Below are positions 13,246-26,137 of a stretch of 64,000 nucleotides of DNA, piece after piece. Each line of letters begins with the position of its first letter. Position 1 is the stretch's first letter. The translations under genes were made by a program, and so were the position numbers. Origin of the DNA: Macrobrachium rosenbergii (Eukaryota > Arthropoda > Malacostraca > Decapoda > Palaemonidae); contig NC_089762.1 of NCBI RefSeq assembly GCF_040412425.1, positions 24,822,891 through 24,886,890 on the forward strand. The letters are read 5' to 3'. The notes under the pieces are model-generated. The model made no database searches and was not told the DNA's origin. It saw nothing but the letters and a program-made list of their open reading frames with translations.

Positions 13246-13326
<81 letters not shown>
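13246..13326. repeat. (TA)n microsatellite inside retroposon
   Basis: About 80 bp of TA lying within the 3' region of the ORF1 retroposon, at a point where the second copy is continuous with a 6-bp TTATAT. Confidence 0.96.
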
Positions 13327-13329
<3 letters not shown>

Positions 13330-13464
13330 ATTCTAATTGTCTTTCAGTGTTTTCTCGTCAGTATCGTAGCTCCTACAAGATAGGAGTCTAGTTTTTTTTT
13401 TTATTTGCTTTCTTCTTATTTAATTGCATAGATTATTAGCCAAAGCCATGATCGGTATTATTTT

Positions 13465-14287
13465 TCACCTTTGACACATATTCTTTATATACTGTGCCTT
13501 ATTGCCATCACATGTTTTATGTTTGGTGTCACTATGACCTTTCTTTACCCAATTTTTACACTTGAAGATGTTGCTAGCAAATTCCCTTGATTTGTGATTT
13601 TCACCACACCTGGGCCAAGCTTGGTCATTTTCACAATTTGCTGCGCTGTGACCAAATTCCTAACATTTATAGCACTGATAGGTCATGTACCAGTCGAATA
13701 CTCTGCAACGGCTATACAGTGAACACAATTTTGTCTCCTCTATCATAGATAGCCTTCCGTATTTGTGGTGTGCATTTAATGATACAGTGTTTACATTTGT
13801 CATCTTTGGCTATCATTTCCTTTACAATTTTCAGGTCGTCATTTTCGGAAATGAGGCTACCTATCCATGAATTTTTCTTCACAATGTTATCGACAATGTC
13901 ATCTTCATCCTTCGGGACACAGACTACTTTCATTTTTGGTTTAAGTTTGCCCTTCTCATTTATTGACATATTACTGATTTCCTGAATCTCCATTTTTGCC
14001 TTTTCTAAGTTTTTCCTGTCTGAAAATCTTACAAATAAGTGTCCATCTCTTGTTTTAATCTGTTCAACTGGTGCCGTTATTTTACTCATAATTCGTCTCT
14101 TTTCATTTGCAGCTGTGCTCTCCTTGTTTGTAGATTTGATCAGAAGCACGTTTTTTGTCTTTAGCGATTCAGCATAAGTTTTATCCATGTTTGTCATGGT
14201 CTTTACATCTTTATGAACATTATCAATTTTGTTTTGGAGAGAGGAAAATGTATAGAACCATGCACCAGCGCGCGCGCACACATACAC
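13465..14287 (-). pseudogene. ORF1/gag-like zinc-knuckle protein, broken
   Basis: The longest open part runs 14287 to 13712 (191 codons): an acidic/basic N-terminal region, then a segment around RDGHLFVRFSDRKNLEKAK and KPKMKVVCVPKDEDDIVDN, which matches the layout of gag-like ORF1 proteins of arthropod non-LTR elements. These proteins bind RNA. After 13712 the frame shifts. In the new frame follow CYKC, an internal stop, then FGHSAANC (together a C-x2-C-x4-H-x4-C knuckle), a second knuckle with WPRCGENHKSRE that has lost its first and last cysteine, and a third with FKCKNW. The natural stop is at 13465-13467. With at least one frameshift and one in-frame stop it cannot make a full protein. 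Confidence 0.75.
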
Positions 14288-14391
14288 ACTATTGTTCTAG
14301 ACGATTCTTTCCATTATCTGATGGACTGTAACATCTCAATCAATCACTACCTTGGGCAGAGGGCAAGCTTGGGCAGCAGCAGGATTTTATT

Positions 14392-17300
14392 CACTAGAAA
14401 AGGTGATTGTCCAGAATTATGCACACCAGAAAAGGTGATTGTCAAGATATATGCACACCAGAAAACGTGATTGTCAAGACGTATGCACACTAGAAAAGGT
14501 GATTGTCAAGATGTATGCACACTAGAAAAGGTGATTGTCAAGTATATGCACACTAGAAAAGGTGATTGTCATGATGTATGCACATTAGAAAAGGTGATTG
14601 TCAAGATGTATGCACACTAGAAAAGGTGACTCAAGATGTATGCACACTAGAAAAGGTGACTCAAGATGTATGCACACTAGAAAAGGTGACTGTCAAGAAG
14701 TATGCACACTAGAAAAGGTGATTGTCAAGATATATGCACACTACAAAAGGTGACTGTCAAGATATATGCACACTAGAAAAGTAGACTGTCAAGATATATG
14801 CACACTAGAAAAGGTGACTGTCAAGATATATGCACACTGGAAAAGGTGACTGTCAAGATATATGCACACTAGAAAAGGTGACTGTCAAGATATATGCACA
14901 CTAGAAAAGGTGACTGTCAAGATATATGCACACTGGAAAAGGTGACTGTCAAGATATATGCACACTAGAAAAGATGATTGTTAAGATATATGCACACTAG
15001 AAAAGGTGACTGTCAAGATATATGCACACTAGAAAAGGTGACTGTTAAGATATATGCACACTAGAAAAGGTGATTGTTAAGATATATGCACACTAGAAAA
15101 GGTGACTGTCAAGATATATGCACACTAGAAAAGTAGACTGTCAAGATATATGCACACTAGAAAAGTAGACTGTCAAGATATATGCACACTACAAAAGGTG
15201 ATTGTCAAGATATATGCACACTAGAAAAGGTGACTCAAGATATATGCACACTAGAAAAGGTGATTATCAAGATATATGCACACTAGAAAAGGTGACTGTC
15301 AAGATATATGCACACTAGAAAAGGTGACTGTCAAGATATATGCACACTAGAAAAGGTGACTGTCAAGATATATGCACACTAGAAAAGGTGATTGTTAAGA
15401 TATATGCACACTAGAAAAGGTGACTGTAATTGCACACTAGAAAAGGTGATTGTTAAGATATATGCACACTAGAAAATGTGACTGTCAAGAAATATGCACA
15501 CTAGAAAAGGTGACTGTCAAGATATATGCATACTAGAAAAGGTAACTGTCAAGAAAAGGTGATAACCTTTGCACACTAGAAAATTGATTGTCAAGATATA
15601 TGCACACTAGAAAAGGTGATTGTTAAGATATATGCATACTAGAAAAGGTAACTGTCAAGATATAGCCTTTGCACAATAGAAAAGGTGGTTGTTAAGATAT
15701 ATGCACACTAGAAAAGGTGATTGTCAAGAAATATGCACACTAGAAAAGGTGACTGTCAAGATATATTTGCACACTAGAAAAGGTGGTTGTTAAGATATAT
15801 GCACACTAGAAAAGGTGATTGTCAAGATATATGCACACTAGAAAAGGTGACTGTCAAGATATATGCACACTAGAAAAGGTGACTGTCAAGATATATGCAC
15901 ACTAGAAAAGGTGACTGTCAAGATATATGCACACTAGAAAAGGTGACTGTCAAGATATATGCACACTAGAAAAGGTGACTGTCAAGATATATGCACACTA
16001 GAAAAGGTGACTGTCAAGAAGTATGCACACTAGAAAAGGTGATTGTCAAGATATATGCACACTAGAAAAGGTGACTGTCAAGATATATGCACACTAGAAA
16101 AGGAGATTTTCAAGATATATGCACACTAGAAAAGGTGACTGTCAAGATATATGCACTAGAAAAGCTGACTGTCAAGATATATGCAAACTAGAAAAGGTGA
16201 TTGTCAAGATATATGCACACTAGAAAAGGTGACTGTCAAGATATATGCATACTAGAAAAGGTAACTGTCAAGATATAACCTTTGCACACTAGAGAAGTTG
16301 ACTGTCAAGATATATGCACACTAGAAAAGGTGATTGTTAAGATATATGCATACTAGAAAAGGTAACTGTCAAGATATAGCCTTTGCACAATAGAAAAGGT
16401 GATTGTCAAGATATATGCACACTAGAAAAGGTGATTGTCAAGATATATGCACACTAGAAAAGGTGATTGTCAAGATATATGCACACTAGAAAAGGTGATT
16501 GTTAAGATATATGCACACTAGAAAAGTTGATTGTCAAGATATATGCACAATAGAAAAGGTGATTGTCAAGATATATGCACACTAGAAAAGGTGACTGTCA
16601 AGATATATGCACACTAGAAAAGGAGACTGTCAAGATATATGCACACTAGAAAAGGTGACTGTCAAGATATATGCACACTAGAAAAGGTGATTGTTAAGAT
16701 ATATGCACACTAGAAAAGGTGACTGGAAAGATATATGCACACTAGAAAAGGTGGTTGTTAAGATATATGCACACTAGAAAAGGTGATTGTCAAGAAATAT
16801 GCACACTAGAAAAGGTGACTGTCAAGATATATGCACACTAGAAAAGGTGATTGTCAAGATATATGCACACTAGAAAAGGTGATTGTCAAGATATATGCAC
16901 ACTAGAAAAGGTGACTGTCAAGATATATGCACACTAGAAAAGGTGACTGTCAAGATATATGCACACTAGAAAAGGTGACTGTCAAGATATATGCACAATA
17001 GAAAAGGTGACTGTCAAGATATATGCACACTAGAAATGGTGACTGTCAAGATATATGCACACTAGAAAAGGTGACTGTCAAGATATATGCACACTAGAAA
17101 AGGTGATTGTCAAGATATATGCACACTAGAAAAGGTGACTGTCAAGGTATATGCATACTAGAAAAGGTAACTGTCAAGATATAGCCTTTGCACACTAGAA
17201 AAGTTGACTGTCAAGATATATGCACACTAGAAAAGGTGATTGTTAAGATATATGCATACTAGAAAAGGTAACTGTCAAGATATAGCTTTTGCACACTAAA

Positions 17301-18128
17301 AAAGATGACTATCAAGATATACACGCACACTAGAAAAGGTGATTGTTAAAATAAATGCACATTAGAAAAGGTTATTGTCAAGATATATGCACTCTAGAAA
17401 AGGTGACTGTCAAGAAGTATGCACACTAGAAAAGGTGACTGTCAAGATATATGCACACTAGAAAAGTTGATTGTCAAGATATATGGACACTAGAAAAGGC
17501 GACTGTCGAGATATATGCACACTAGAAAAGGCGATTGTCAAGATATATGGACACTAGAAAAGGCGACTGTCAAGATATAATTATGCACACTAGAAAAGGT
17601 GATTGTTAAGATATATGCATACTAGAAAAGGTGATTGTCAAGATATATGCACACTAGAAAAGGTGATTGTCAAGATATATGCACACTGGAAAAGGTAACT
17701 GTCAAGATATATGCATACTAGAAAAAGTAACTGTCAAGATATAGCATTTGCACACTAGAAAAGGTGACTGTCAAGATATATGCATACTAGAAAAGGTGAT
17801 TGTCAAGATATATGAACACTAGAAAAGTTGACTGTCAAGATATATGCACACTAGAAGAGGTGATTGTCAAGATATATGCACATTAGAAAAGGTGATTTGT
17901 CAAGATATATGCATACTAGAAAAGGTAACTGTCAAGATATAGCCTTTGCACACTAGAAAAGGTGACTGTCAAGATATATGCACACTAGAAAAGGTGATTG
18001 TCACGATATATGCATACTAGAAAAGGTAACTGAAGGTAACTGTCAAGATATAGTCTTTGCGCACTAGAAAAGGTGACTGTCAAGGTATATGCACACTAGA
18101 AAAGGTGACTGTCAAGATATATGCATAC
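14392..18128. repeat. 3.7-kb satellite of 32-bp units
   Basis: About 117 tandem units of 32 bp, core GCACACTAGAAAAGGTGA, running from 14392 to 18128. Leftmost units are the most diverged (ACCAGAAAAGG, AACGTGATTG) and the middle is more homogeneous, as expected from unequal exchange. Variant units containing AGCCTTTGC recur in pairs about 100 bp apart (15564/15664, 16277/16378, 17183/17284, with a looser pair at 17941/18052), which shows higher-order duplication. Since 32 is not a multiple of 3, no long frame stays open. There are no unique spacers. Confidence 0.97.
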
Positions 18129-18381
18129 CCATTTAATATGAACATGTATCAAGAAAGAGGTATATCCACAGCATTAAAACGTGACTGCAAATACATATTG
18201 CGAAAAATGCATACATAATCGCATCCAGTACTACGTATGCATAATTAATCATCGAGACAAATATATGTGAATAATAACCCAGACATATTCATAAAAAATC
18301 TTGAGAGTATTATTTCACTATATAAAAAATCAATTTCGATGCCTCTGAACTGGAGAGCGAGAGAGGAGTGGGTTTGAGTTA

Positions 18382-18382
18382 A

Positions 18383-18478
<96 letters not shown>
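18382..18478. repeat. (GT)n(GA)n compound microsatellite
   Basis: 14 bp of GT passing into about 83 bp of GA on the + strand. Confidence 0.97.
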
Positions 18479-18573
18479 AATATAAAAGTTGTCAAGAAGC
18501 TTTGTGTAGCCCGAAGAAAACGAGTTTCCTACAGAGTAACGGAAGCAGGCGTTTCGTGTGGCACATATTTCGT

Positions 18574-18575
<2 letters not shown>

Positions 18576-18655
<80 letters not shown>
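18576..18655. repeat. (GT)n microsatellite
   Basis: About 40 perfect GT units on the + strand. Confidence 0.97.
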
Positions 18656-18657
<2 letters not shown>

Positions 18658-19704
18658 GCATCGAACTCAGGATTAAACCGTTCCAAAAACCAGAAGCATT
18701 GGCAGCCAAATAACCAATTACATCAATCAAGAGGAAGCATACTAAGCTCCCGTTAAAACACACCTGTAATGCAACGTGACTAGTGTTTTGGACTGATTAC
18801 AGTTCAGTCTCCAATCCGTTTGGGGGACATAATGATTTTATCGTTATTTTGAAACGTCAAAGATTTCGAATTAAAAATTAATACTAATAATTAACAAGAA
18901 ATATTTAGGTAATACTTTATGGTTCTCATTCGGGGAAATACAATAAACCACATAACACGGCAGAGAAAGAAGTTCTGAATAAATGAACGAAAATTTAAAC
19001 AGGATGCTAATGAAGATTTCTTTCGCGACATAATAATCACTTCATTCTCGAAATAATGTAAAATGTGAAAAAAAGACATCGATATATTTAGTTCCAACCT
19101 GGCTCTTCTACTAAACGCTACTACACATGAAAATAGCACAATATAAAAATCACTATCTTGCCAAGATCATACAAGTGATAAAAATAAATGCAATTTTATT
19201 CAACGTAACCATACCCTCCTGGATTCCTAACACACCTACAGAAAATATAACTAACGTGTGGCGAAGAGCTTACAAAATCCTGCAATGATTCGTGGTTTCC
19301 TGCCTTTCAGATGCAAACTAAAATGTCTACGTCCTCCACACGAAACTGACACGATACGTTAAAATGCAGTCGAATTTATTCCTTACTGGCCGTTAACATG
19401 ACTGGGCCTGAATAAATATTTAAATGTAAAGTGAAAATAACCTTAGCGCGTTTAAATAGCCCAAGATCATAAAATATTAACGCTAATTAGTATGTTACAT
19501 CCCAACTGATAAAATGCTAACTAAAATGTTTGACAAAATTAAACTATTTATATTGGACAGTTTCAGTCGATACAGCTGTCGCATATAGTTTACTAAAATG
19601 GAGCAAAACCATATTGATCAGTTTAATAAGTCCTTCAAAACTGGACAGGTTTTAATTTGGTGTTGTAAAAAAGAAAAATTCTCAACAACGTGAGATATTA
19701 CTAC

Positions 19705-19708
<4 letters not shown>

Positions 19709-19745
<37 letters not shown>
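19709..19745. repeat. (GA)n tract, SINE 3' tail
   Basis: 37 bp of GA directly abutting the 3' end of the SINE at 19746. In SINE sense orientation it reads as a (CT)n tail. Confidence 0.95.
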
Positions 19746-19747
<2 letters not shown>

Positions 19748-20108
19748 AAGTATACCTTAGTTTAACCAGACCACTGAGCTGGTTAACAGCTGTCCTAGGG
19801 CTGGCCCGAAGGATTAGACTTATTTTACGTGGCTAAGAACCAATGGGTTACCTAGCAACGAGACCTACAGCTTATTTTGGAATCCGAACCACATTATACC
19901 GAGATATGAATTTCTATCACCAAAAATAAATTCCTCTAATTCTTCATTGGCCAGCCGGAGACTCGAACTCGGGTCTAATCCGAACCACATTATACCGAGA
20001 TATGAATTTCTATCACCAGAAATAAATCCCTCTAATTCTTCATTGGCCGGCCGGAGACTCGAACTCGGGTCTAGCAGAGTGCTAGCAGAGAACTCTACCG
20101 ATTCATCC

Positions 20109-20111
<3 letters not shown>
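19746..20111 (-). mobile_element. tRNA-derived SINE with internal 96-bp duplication
   Basis: On the minus strand the element starts with GTTGGATGAATCGGTAGAG (A-box-like, from 20110). It has a B-box-like GAGTTCGAGTCTC and a body with AATGAAGAATTAGAGG and ending GGTATACTTAA. A 96-bp segment is tandemly duplicated: 19881-19976 and 19977-20072, with B boxes at 19958-19970 and 20054-20066. The copies differ at only a few bases. Both sides are GA on the + strand (19709-19745 and 20112-20187). Pol III promoters of this kind drive SINE transcription, and the extra B box lies at an unusual spacing from the A box. Confidence 0.85.

Positions 20112-20187
<76 letters not shown>
20112..20187. repeat. (GA)n microsatellite
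   Basis: About 38 GA units immediately upstream of the SINE head in SINE orientation. A B-box-like TTTTCGAATCC (minus strand, 20210-20220) lies just beyond, so this tract may be the tail of a further, older SINE. Confidence 0.96.
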
Positions 20188-20190
<3 letters not shown>

Positions 20191-22030
20191 TTTCGTACAG
20201 AACACGGTGGGATTCGAAAATACATATCTGCACACTCGACAAAACAAACGTTCAATGTGAGACAAGACCCGTAGATGGTAACTTCTGACCTGGGGCAAGC
20301 GAATCACCTTCGAAGAGAAACCAGACGGCCAACTCCACCTTTGCAACACACGTCTCGCCGACATACACGTGACAATGGCACGGGGTCACTGCCCTTACAC
20401 GGTAGAACTCTCGTACACTTGTTCTGAACCTCATGCGACCGCATTCACTGGAGGTTAAAAATAGAATGGTCTCTCCTATACAGACTTGGCTTTTGGAAGC
20501 AACTGCACTTAATAATTACTTCATCCAAGCTGTTATAATAGAAGCATATAAAACCAACTGACATAATTATAGCAGGATGTCTGCACCATTATAAATTAGT
20601 AATACGCTTCCATACACGCATTCATTTCAAGTCGGCTGTTATCAAGATGAGGCTTTAAAAAGAAAACTAGTACTCTCAAAGCTCTCCTAATGCTTGATTC
20701 CTGTCAAGTTGCACGTAACATATGACTAAAGTGGTCTTTTAACTCATCAATGCCGTCACGTAGTTTCCAAAATACGATGAGTCATTTCCCGATCTTACCC
20801 ACCTGAGTACAGCATACCATAGTTTGGAAACTGTCCCTTTTCTAAATGCATGACTAAGTGGCAAGTGCGTGCGTCGGTAGCTACGTATTCGTGGAGAAAA
20901 AGCAGGATGCGGCTTTTAAGCTGGAGAGAAGCTAGATCACCGGTTAAAAATATAGAAGTAATGTGTTAACGGGCCCAGAAAAACGAACACACAATAACTC
21001 AGTACTTGACGATTCATTAATAACACAAATCTTATTTCATTAAAAAGTGCCGAAGACTTTACCAATCTACAAAAGTGTTTAATGAGATAAACTCCAATTC
21101 ACACACACATAATTCCATCCATTCATCATCATCATCATCTAAGTTGCAACACTTCCAAAATATCTATCGTAGAAGTTTTTCCTATAAATGCCGGGCTATT
21201 TATTACCATTACATGACGTCACCACGCTAACAAACTAATATAAAATTGAATTCAAATGAAATAAATAAGACCAAGTAACGTCAAGCAACACACACTTCTG
21301 ATGTTGGTCATCACATCAGAATTAAAACTGACAGCATTCCTTAGAACTACAGTTCTCCCCCTCTAAATTAACCAGGCATTAATTTGATTTAGTTATCAGC
21401 CATTAGTTTTCCAAGCTTCCTGCATCCATTTAATATTTTCTTTTTTAAACGTAACAAGTAGTTAGTGTACCGATATACTTAGGAAACCACTTAATAGTAG
21501 TTACTGTTCTTAGCCTGCGGTTATTCAACTTGAATGCTCATGTAACGTATGCGCAGTATAAAAACAATCAACTGATAGCATGGCATTTAACACGACTGTC
21601 TTAACGTCACTTAAGTTTTCGTATCCTTCAAAACGTGAATTTTTTAAATTAAATGAATTTCCAGGCTCTCAAAAAAAAAATCAAATTACCAACAGAATTA
21701 GCACGAAATCCTCAATATCACAGTGCATCTATTAGTTTTATGAGGAAAAAATTCACTTCTCATTTTCCAAAGTCAACTTTATTCTGGTATCGTTTTTTTT
21801 TTTTTCCTTCCAATTTCCACTCATTCACTATAATACTACGTCCAACCGAATCCATCATTAACGCGTACTGACTATGAAGGTTCACTGTCTAAGAAGCTAA
21901 TTCTGTTTGTATTTCTGTTGAAAGTGAACGTAAAATTCGCCTCAATGAACACAAAATACAAAACTGTGTTCAACAAGGGTACAATATGAAAATGGCATTC
22001 AAAATAAGTTTTCCGCTTCAGTTGTATCAG

Positions 22031-22033
<3 letters not shown>

Positions 22034-22094
<61 letters not shown>
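22034..22094. repeat. (GA)n microsatellite
   Basis: About 30 perfect GA units on the + strand. Confidence 0.97.
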
Positions 22095-22097
<3 letters not shown>

Positions 22098-23888
22098 CTA
22101 CACTGCCAAAAGCACATTCATAGCAAAAGTATTACTGTTGCTTAGAATTATCATTTAAATTACAATGTATTTTTGAAAGAAATTTCACGACAGACTGCAA
22201 AAAACAATAAATAAAACACTAACTCAAGCAGTTCTTCCTTAATGAAATCCAAATTCCTTCTGTCAATAAAGACAAAAGATCGCCATCTTACCCGCCTCAT
22301 GTTTTGAAGCAAAACGAGCAACAAGTTGGTCAGAGACCACGGTGTTGGCTAAGATAAAATCTGCAAAGGTGTTGAATGAGATAGCGACACCTGGTTGGAC
22401 CTCTGTATTCGCTCAAACAAGTGAGAAAAGGAGGGGGAGGGGGTCAGAGCGCCAGATGCGAACAAAATATGAGACACACGAAAAATAGCTTCTGAGGCGA
22501 AATTGTGAACCGAGGAAAGACGACAGGGATAGAGGTTACCAGGGGGTAAACAGGTGGCGGTGGATGGGGGATTTGAGAGGCTGACTAGGTCTCCAAATGG
22601 CGGTGGTCACTCCATCAGCATCGACCTCAAGAGATAGCCTAGGCCCCTGGAAAGAAAGAATTGTGAAGAGATAAACAAAAGCACCCACACGAGGTAACTG
22701 AACCGAGTGAGTTAAAGGCGGCATCACACTGGCTGCTCCGTCCAAGAGATACATAAATATTATACAGACTTTGGCTCCACCGAGGGTTTAGAGCTAGGGA
22801 ACTCTTCTTCTGATACATGGCACATGTGAGTGCCGTCATTAGTTCAGGGAAAGGAAACAAAAATTAGTGTGAACAACGAAATTCAAATCCACAATAGAGA
22901 CGGCTTCTGCTAAAATTCAATCAAAAGCAGAATTGTTTGTTTCCTTGACGTAACCAACAATGCCTGACAATTTTATATGGTTTTCATAAGCAAGACTTTT
23001 AGACTAGTACAATCAAGAAAAAGAAGCTTGGACTAGCCTTAGTGAGAAATATGCCCAATAAATCACATGCTCGTGGTATTTTGCTATTTTAGCCCATTTG
23101 CCACAATTCCATTGCAAATATTTCAAAATTGATTTCTTTTGTCGCCCTACATTGAATTACCGTGTTAAAGAAATGTTCACACATCTAAAAAGAAAAAGTC
23201 TAAGCACGCTTTTATGTCGCCTTTTAGTTTACAGCCCGTTGAGCACACCAGCAAAAGAAAAATCACACAATTGGAGCAATCCGACTTCCAAACTTCCGGA
23301 CAAAACGAATGGTTGGGCGTAGGGGCCCGAAAATGTCTCGTTAAGGCGTCATCACACAGGTTGGCCCCTTGGGGTTTAACGCAACAAAAACGCTGCACGA
23401 CTCCTAAACTTGTCACACTTGTGAGTGCCAACAAGAGTTTTAGGACATCGTAAACACTATAGCATACACTTCGAAATTCAAATCAAGTGACAAGATGGCT
23501 TTTGTTAATACATATGCAAGCCTGAAAATGGCTGTTACATCAATATGCTCTACTAAATCCCGTTGACGGCTCCTTGCACATCTGCCGAGTTGAGCAATGA
23601 ATATGTCAAGGTGTCTACTATAAAAACTTGAAAGTCATTCACACAATAACGTCATCGTACACACCAGCGAAACGTGTAGCACCATGATTCACAGACTCGG
23701 CAGATGATTGTATAATACCGTTTACCAGGGCGAATAATGAATCATGAGCAGATAAATAATACTGGGAGGTTTACTTGTTCTTGAAATTTCTTGCCTTGGG
23801 TATTTCCCTAGTTCAATACTGTGAAAATATTATTACAGAATGGTAAGAAATCTAACAATAAAATATCAATATAACTACACGCACACTA

Positions 23889-23975
23889 ATATATATATAT
23901 ATATATATATATATAGGCCTATATACATATACATATATATACATACATGTGTATTATATGTATATAATTATTTAC
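23889..23975. repeat. TA/TACA tract
   Basis: About 27 bp of TA, the palindrome ATAGGCCTAT, then imperfect ATAC/TATA repeats. Confidence 0.9.
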
Positions 23976-23998
23976 ATATAAATAAATACACTACTAGG

Positions 23999-24000
<2 letters not shown>

Positions 24001-24072
<72 letters not shown>
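24001..24072. repeat. (GT)(GA)n microsatellite
   Basis: A short GT start, then GA to 24072 with a single AAG interruption near 24057. Confidence 0.96.
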
Positions 24073-25209
24073 ATACTCCTTTCCAACACCCACCATGAGT
24101 TGTAGCATCGGTCCACAGCACAATACAATACCCGTTACAAAAGTTGGACAATACAGATATATTCGCTTTCGAACAAAAAAGACCATTCCCGCTCCAACAA
24201 CTCTGCTAAAAAGAGTAAATACACAGACACACACCTGGCCACCTACAACAACAAGGAAAGAATGAGAACAAAAATAAACCACTTGACAAAGTTAACTGGG
24301 AGGATTCATTATCCACATAAAACGACAACAACCAGTCTATTTTGACAGGTCACCCGTGTAATTGCTTTCCGGAGCAAATCTATAAAACTGATTCGAGTTT
24401 GCCATACTGGGACATCCCCTTACAGCCCCACCTTTATCACGAATCTCATGATTTCTAATGAAAAGGAGGCAATTCTCCCATTCTGTATTGTAATCTTTTA
24501 TTTTACAATTCATTACAAAATACGTTAAAAGTTTTCACCTGATAATATCTACTGAAAGAGCAAGCCAAGAACTCTACTAGAAAATATTAATCAATTTAAG
24601 GTATTTAATTTCATTCCGTGTTTCATTTTTCCTCAAGAATCCTGAATCAAAAGGACACTCACAGCCTTTCAGTTTTCAAATATGTACAAAACACCTTCCA
24701 ATGGCCAGACTACATACATCACACCCAACAGGAAAAGGACTGAAAAAACAATAAACACGCACGCACACACAAATGGCCAATATCAAGAGTACGAGCCGGT
24801 AACACTGACCTGAATGAGATTCTATAAAAGGTAACCACAGCAAGGGCCAGTTTATAATTACGGAAGATTCCTATAGCATCACCATTATTAGCTGTTAATA
24901 ATATCTGTATTACTGTAGACTCCATCCATTACCATTACGTATTACTGTACCCCTGAAAAGGTCAAACATTAATACCAGCACTATGTACGCGGCCCCGACA
25001 GTCATCGACATTTTAATAGTGAAAGGAAAGTATCCGTTACATACCAACCACTTTGCTGCTCTCCGGTCTACCATGAACGTTTTCTATGACTCCGAAACAA
25101 GGGATTCTATTTTACTTACGACCGGCGGCCAAGGAACAGATTGGATAAATGGGGATTCCATTTCCGGTATTTAGCGACCGAACGCAATTTAATCTGAACC
25201 CTTTAGGGA

Positions 25210-25211
<2 letters not shown>

Positions 25212-25266
<55 letters not shown>
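25212..25266. repeat. (GA)n microsatellite
   Basis: About 27 perfect GA units on the + strand. Confidence 0.97.
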
Positions 25267-25269
<3 letters not shown>

Positions 25270-26065
25270 TCTTATAACTTGTACTCACTTTTGTGTTATG
25301 ATTCTTCCCATGAACTTTCCAAAGTACGAATAAAGGCAGGCGACATAATTTTGAAAGTAAAAAGCGTTAACGTACCCAGCACACCTATTGCAATAACTCA
25401 CGCGACGGAGAAAACAGAATTATATTTCTTTCTACCATCACCCGTGGCATCTTCCCCAAGGCGACGTCTGCGATAGGATCTCGTCCATCTCTATAACAAT
25501 TACGTGGGGTGCCGTTAGCGTCACCCAAGAGATGATAGGATGTTAAACTGTGCAATAAAACAGCACCCAGGAAATGGCGGCACGGGGGAGAGAAGTGGGG
25601 AGGGGGGATGTTGAACAGGTTTCCAGTGGTAGGAAAACACAAGCCCACACAACATGGGGTCAGAATTCCTCCAGACTTCTAGGGAAGTCGATTTTCGCAT
25701 GAGTTACAAAACACTTCTTGACATATCAAGAACAGTGAGTAAATTAATATTTATTGATGTGATAGCTAATTAAAATGTTAAAAATCAACATTTTAGGTCT
25801 GACTCAATCTGTGAGTACCCTTGATTAAATTAACTCGAACCAAACAAGAAAAACCCCGACCTAAGGAATTGCAAGTTTTTTCCAATTGGGAATCTGTCTG
25901 AAATGAAAATGGTGAAGAAAATGGTCAAATAATATTTCTGCGGCAACATGGCTTCAAAATGTAATGTAGAACACCTACAGAGCTCGTTTAACAGGAAATA
26001 AAGAAATAATACCTGGAAATCCAACACCAGGCGTCAACGACTCAAAACGAAATGCTACCATTTAC

Positions 26066-26067
<2 letters not shown>

Positions 26068-26132
<65 letters not shown>
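26068..26132. repeat. (GA)n microsatellite
   Basis: About 32 perfect GA units on the + strand. Confidence 0.97.

Positions 26133-26137
<5 letters not shown>

Larger units (their letters stand above)
13140..14287 (-). mobile_element. Retroposon with ORF1-type gene only, copy 1
   Basis: Minus-strand element: a broken zinc-knuckle ORF1-type gene (listed separately) followed by about 330 bp of 3' sequence that is shared with copy 2 at 49264-49699. No reverse transcriptase follows the ORF in either copy. The 3' sequence of this copy contains an 80-bp TA array (13246-13326) where copy 2 has only TTATAT. The 5' end stops about 100 bp short of the 32-bp satellite. It could be a truncated non-LTR retrotransposon, a HAL1-like ORF1-only element, or a processed pseudogene. 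Confidence 0.72.
18129..19745. other. Non-coding interval with GA and GT arrays
   Basis: Unique AT-rich DNA between the satellite and the duplicated SINE. It holds the three dinucleotide arrays listed separately. No gene recognised. Confidence 0.55.

Noticed and set aside
14392..18128. CRISPR-like array (32-bp repeat)
   Set aside because: The units are directly tandem with no unique spacers, and the surrounding DNA is eukaryotic. It is a satellite.
18245..18763. 172-codon open frame on - with TH and SL runs
   Set aside because: It consists largely of translated GT and GA arrays.
20285..20445. Host exon in the GC-richer patch
   Set aside because: No domain, no matching splice pair and no continuation in neighbouring sequence that I could support.
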